Assembly (NCBI GenBank): GCA_015062205.1
Contig: SUVB01000014.1
Coordinates: 1 to 51,365, forward strand
From: Desulfovibrio desulfuricans
Lineage (GTDB): Bacteria; Desulfobacterota; Desulfovibrionia; Desulfovibrionales; Desulfovibrionaceae
DNA length: 51,365 nt
Direction: 5' to 3'
Positions 49,201 through 51,365 of this stretch are shown here, one piece after another. The position numbers and the translations under genes were made by a program. The first letter of the stretch is position 1; every line of letters begins with the position of its first letter. Under the pieces are notes generated by a model. That model was not told the origin of the DNA. It ran no database searches and saw only the letters and a list, made by a program, of their open reading frames with translations.

Positions 49201-51365
49201 CGAACCCGTCTTCAACCGCCATTCCGTCCTTCGGATACCACGTGCCGTCGGGATTGTTGCCCTTAATTTCAAAGGATGCGACTTCCACGCCGTTCCTGCG
49301 GAAGATGACGAGGGCTGTTTCCGGCTCCTTGTCGTCCTTGGTGGGGGACTTGTCTACCTCCGGGTTGCCCGTGTAAAAGGCCCCGAGTTCGATATCGGCG
49401 CCGTAGGCCACCTTGCCGCCAAGGTCTATGACGAGAGCCTGTCCCTCTCCGCCGCGGTAGGATATTTCGGAGCGGTGGTCGTCCTTGTCGGTCTTGGCGG
49501 TGTCCACAATGGCGAGGCCGTGATCCTCAACAGGACTCGACGAATTAGTGTTCTTTGAAGAATACACGACATGGGCGGTCGATGTCTCGGGATTGTCGAT
49601 GGTCAGATCGTACTTGCCTTCCACATCAGACTTGGTAATCCTGCCTGTTCCCAGAGTGATGCCCGCAGCCTTCCAGTATTGCAGGTCGATACCGCCTTCC
49701 TTGAGCGTGACCTTTCCGTTTGCAGTAGTATAGTTGGGCGCGCCGTGGGTGAAGTCGAGGGCCGGGCCGCAATCCATCAGGTTTTCCGGGGAACCGGCGT
49801 TCTTGTAATAGCTGATGTCCAAGTCGGATCCGCCGGAGGTCAGCGTGGGAGCGTCGTCCTCGAAACTGAGATTCAGAGCCTTTGTGACGGTTGTGACCGA
49901 ACTGCCAGCGTTGCCCGTAACAGTCTTCACGACGCTGATACCCGTGAGCGGCACAGCCTCCTCGTCAAGACCCGCCGATTCGTCATGCCCCGTCGTCTCG
50001 CCAAGAACAGCCGTCCTGTATTTCTCGCTCATGCGGACGCCGGGTTCATCGTGGTAGATGGTACCCTCTTCGGTAAGCGCTACAGACAGCTTGTTATTCA
50101 CGCTGTCAATCTCCACGGTGAAGATGTCCGGCCCCTCCGTGCTCCTGATGACGTTGCCGTCCTTATCGGTGAGTTCCTCGTATGCCCGGCCGAAAATCTT
50201 GACGATATTGCCGTCGTCGTCCTTCCCTTCCACGAAGCGTACCACGCAGAGCTTCCCGTCCACGACGGCCTTCAGGCCGGTTTCTGTCGAGTCGACGTGG
50301 AGTGCGTAGGTGGCCGCCGTTTCCTCATCCACATTTTGTCCAAAGAACGTGTCAAGGCCGGTGGTTGCCTCCTTTACCCCGTCGCCTATTTCGTAGTTGC
50401 CTTTGAGAAGACAGGATTCGTCCACGGTGAGGGTCGAAGCGCCACCTGCGAGGTTGACCGCAATAGTGCCGCCCTTCGTGTTCTCGAAATTGCCGCCTTC
50501 AATCCTCGTCACCATGGCGGTGAGCTTGTCCGCATCCTCCGCATCGACGGTGAAGGTGCCCGTCCAGTTGCCGGAAGCATCCTTTGTAATAGGAATCGGC
50601 GTTTCGCCGCCCCCGTAGACGTCAACAAACGCATTGACTTCGCCGGGATGCGCTGGGTCTGGCTCGTGGTCGAGCTTTATGGTGAACGTCACCTCGCTGC
50701 CGTTGATGGAATCCACATGCAGGTTTGCCATGGTGGTGTCGATGGTGTCACCTATCGTGGCATCAGCTGCCTTGCCGATTGCAAATGCCTCGAACTTGCC
50801 GCCGTCTACTGATGTTATCCTAGCCGTAAGTACAGAGCTGTCATTGTAGAAGTCTGTTGTTCCGTCGGCCTCAACATTGGTGTTGAAGGTATTCGTGGCA
50901 AAAAGCTTAATGAGGCCATTTTGCACTATTACATTCGACCCCGCCGGACCTTCCGTGATCGCGGCTGTGCCATCGGGCTTGAGCGCAATCGCGTAGTCTG
51001 TACCGCCTTCGATTATTTCCTTTCCATCTGCGGTAGTACCGACTACAGTACCCCCGACATTGACCTTAATTGTAGCAGCTCCATCATGCGGAAGGTGGGA
51101 TAACTTATCGCCAAAATCGATATCGAATTCCACTTGTGTGGCTGCTTCTTCTGTATTGACGCCCGTGATGGTGACCGGAATGGGGTCGATGGTGTCAGCG
51201 ATGTTGGCCGTCGCCGTCTGCCCTGTGACAACGTTTTCGTAGTTGCCGCCGGTTACGCCTGTGACGGTGGCCGTCACGGTGGAGGCGTCTAGGTACACGT
51301 CTTCCGTGTTGGTGTTGTCGAGAGTCAGCGTGCCCTTGCCCGTTGAATCCACGGGCACGTTATAG
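46226..51365 (-). CDS. Giant RTX adhesin, C-terminal part (partial at right window edge)
   Basis: At least 1,712 residues; the start lies beyond the window, so no start codon is assigned. From the right edge come repeated Ig-like adhesin modules of about 100 residues (T-A-x-V-T-x-V-x-GGN-x-EN pattern), further beta-rich domains, a VCBS-like repeat (about 47160-47340), and then about 13 Ca-binding RTX nonapeptides. The end carries no Cys and has the acidic, Thr/Val-rich tail of type I secretion substrates. This is a LapA-like surface adhesin that would need a TolC-type export system, which is not in the window. Confidence 0.9.
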   Translation of the reverse strand, partial: YNVPVDSTGKGTLTLDNTNTEDVYLDASTVTATVTGVTGGNYENVVTGQTATANIADTIDPIPVTITGVNTEEAATQVEFDIDFGDKLSHLPHDGAATIKVNVGGTVVGTTADGKEIIEGGTDYAIALKPDGTAAITEGPAGSNVIVQNGLIKLFATNTFNTNVEADGTTDFYNDSSVLTARITSVDGGKFEAFAIGKAADATIGDTIDTTMANLHVDSINGSEVTFTIKLDHEPDPAHPGEVNAFVDVYGGGETPIPITKDASGNWTGTFTVDAEDADKLTAMVTRIEGGNFENTKGGTIAVNLAGGASTLTVDESCLLKGNYEIGDGVKEATTGLDTFFGQNVDEETAATYALHVDSTETGLKAVVDGKLCVVRFVEGKDDDGNIVKIFGRAYEELTDKDGNVIRSTEGPDIFTVEIDSVNNKLSVALTEEGTIYHDEPGVRMSEKYRTAVLGETTGHDESAGLDEEAVPLTGISVVKTVTGNAGSSVTTVTKALNLSFEDDAPTLTSGGSDLDISYYKNAGSPENLMDCGPALDFTHGAPNYTTANGKVTLKEGGIDLQYWKAAGITLGTGRITKSDVEGKYDLTIDNPETSTAHVVYSSKNTNSSSPVEDHGLAIVDTAKTDKDDHRSEISYRGGEGQALVIDLGGKVAYGADIELGAFYTGNPEVDKSPTKDDKEPETALVIFRRNGVEVASFEIKGNNPDGTWYPKDGMAVEDGFDQIIIAADDNGSKNNNDFVVRSVHFNTLPSDAPLAVIKGRVEYNAGADGFLDPDHTVEFNAEVAEKGFMAIMDGFKKPVPVTVEVSPSGMFIKATYDANPDENITDTRTLFAGILNNDGSWTLNQYAEFKVEAQDGRGVSTYNLPIQTATDFDGDYAVTMVSIPTVIPEEERSAVNDVMFKVTIQDGSGENDHILGYDESEGYTTAGVEVQVDKDQLYEGATVTLVEQFGASEGGDKVTHTLTWNGSTFVTAEENFSFTYDESGTISWKTAIPSLGTLLNISASQTMLDGEYSVSASDYTQLEIPNVLGSQGSLVMRELGCHSNGNYFWNPHFQLNGKDIVNVDNATPDEPKGWEISFDAVQKSGSFAREGLTPDVLRNIGVEFKLTYNKPAEFSETRDGDWVTLANTDALVMQGVNIPDGMFTLKYNVHTGEYTVRLDNSIPITEKSDNWKYSTNVKFGIETSAGDVVLGSKDFTFSIKGSNDAPTLNLVGANGEAETSIIPGTVGRVLSSESSAYRSEVDDTDQVDYGTTTYYVFKQGVTNDRGFSNKGEILTQDKWLTVDGTKNGEKIFNGDQLVYNEKNFDAWMDAYKSHVKESGMDNTTFGSDDEKKISFLSTPATGKYSSSVDGKFGTLTIDEKTGNYTYTPKDFEKIGGDVRSAGGVVQETFSLLVVDHKGAFDIKDVTFLAVLDTDNVVHYFNGSPEMFSDGFDISNFVKDNMGVDAPAHAFAYAEGAADDDALGGTDANDALLGGAGNDSLDGGASNDILIGDSGADVLGGGKGNDLLFGGSGEDTLTGGDGNDVLTGGDGNDILYGDEALAPDNAEGNTAGGDDLLFGGAGDDLLFGGAGSDYLDGGAGADKLYGGAGNDVIAFDGDDAVINGGSGVDFLVGEGSVEALLQGHDGMDITDVEVAIDTAMSLTSMDDIAEKLGVTVENGKVSVGSDAGWTQGSKQQAANGDEFVTFTHTDAETGAEDATLTVAKAVLENSNG
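46522..46974 (-). repeat. RTX nonapeptide block
   Basis: About thirteen copies of the GGxGxDxLx nonapeptide, for example GGAGNDSL, GGDGNDVL, GGSGEDTL, FGGAGDDLL, the last near NGGSGVDFL. Each copy is 27 bases long, giving the DNA a GCC-rich period. One longer interruption (ALAPDNAEGNTA) splits the array. In the family these bind Ca2+ and fold after secretion. Confidence 0.92.

Overview
This 51.4 kb window looks like a chromosomal segment of a GC-rich, anaerobic, Gram-negative bacterium, most likely a member of the Desulfovibrionaceae (Desulfovibrio/Bilophila type). The reasons are the high G+C of the housekeeping genes, a division and cell-wall (dcw) cluster with a MurE of the meso-diaminopimelate type, a PASTA-bearing FtsI, and several radical SAM/Fe-S proteins. 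The genus is an inference; no rRNA or tRNA gene lies in the window.

Left part (1-8.5 kb): an accessory zone. A hairpin-rich edge that may be the end of an IS200/IS605-type element is followed by a metal P1B-ATPase and a CsoR-type repressor, with a good sigma70 promoter carrying a CsoR-like dyad. On the minus strand lies the most unusual set in the window. A gene fuses a four-helix membrane domain to a complete HydG-like radical SAM enzyme. Next comes a free-standing paralogue of the membrane domain alone (about half of residues identical, no gaps), then a DUF1848 Fe-S protein. An exported protein built of three degenerate repeats follows on the plus strand.

Middle (8.5-26.4 kb): a complete minus-strand dcw cluster, mraZ-rsmH-ftsL-ftsI-murE-murF-mraY-murD-ftsW-murG-murC-murB-ftsQ-ftsA-ftsZ. 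It is driven by a TTGACA promoter whose start region is covered by 10-bp-spaced MraZ boxes. murB contains a low-G+C internal patch. The two large spacers inside the cluster share a TCTAGATA motif.

Right of that: pyruvate kinase with an HD-GYP phosphodiesterase 3 bases behind it; a glycine-zipper lipoprotein with an exported protein; carB followed by carA (reverse of the usual order); an arsR / FCSCSS-permease / thioredoxin-like cassette with repeated operator-like boxes and an internal terminator; then argG, argH, an unrecognised argH-linked gene and a DUF1508/YegP protein, ending at a 24-bp perfect hairpin.

Right end (41-51 kb): an XRE regulator divergent from a diguanylate cyclase, an EAL phosphodiesterase with a degenerate GGDEF domain, a PilZ receptor, and the C-terminal 1,700-odd residues of a giant RTX adhesin that runs off the window. 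With the HD-GYP protein this makes four c-di-GMP proteins, three of them beside the adhesin, which suggests a c-di-GMP-controlled attachment module.
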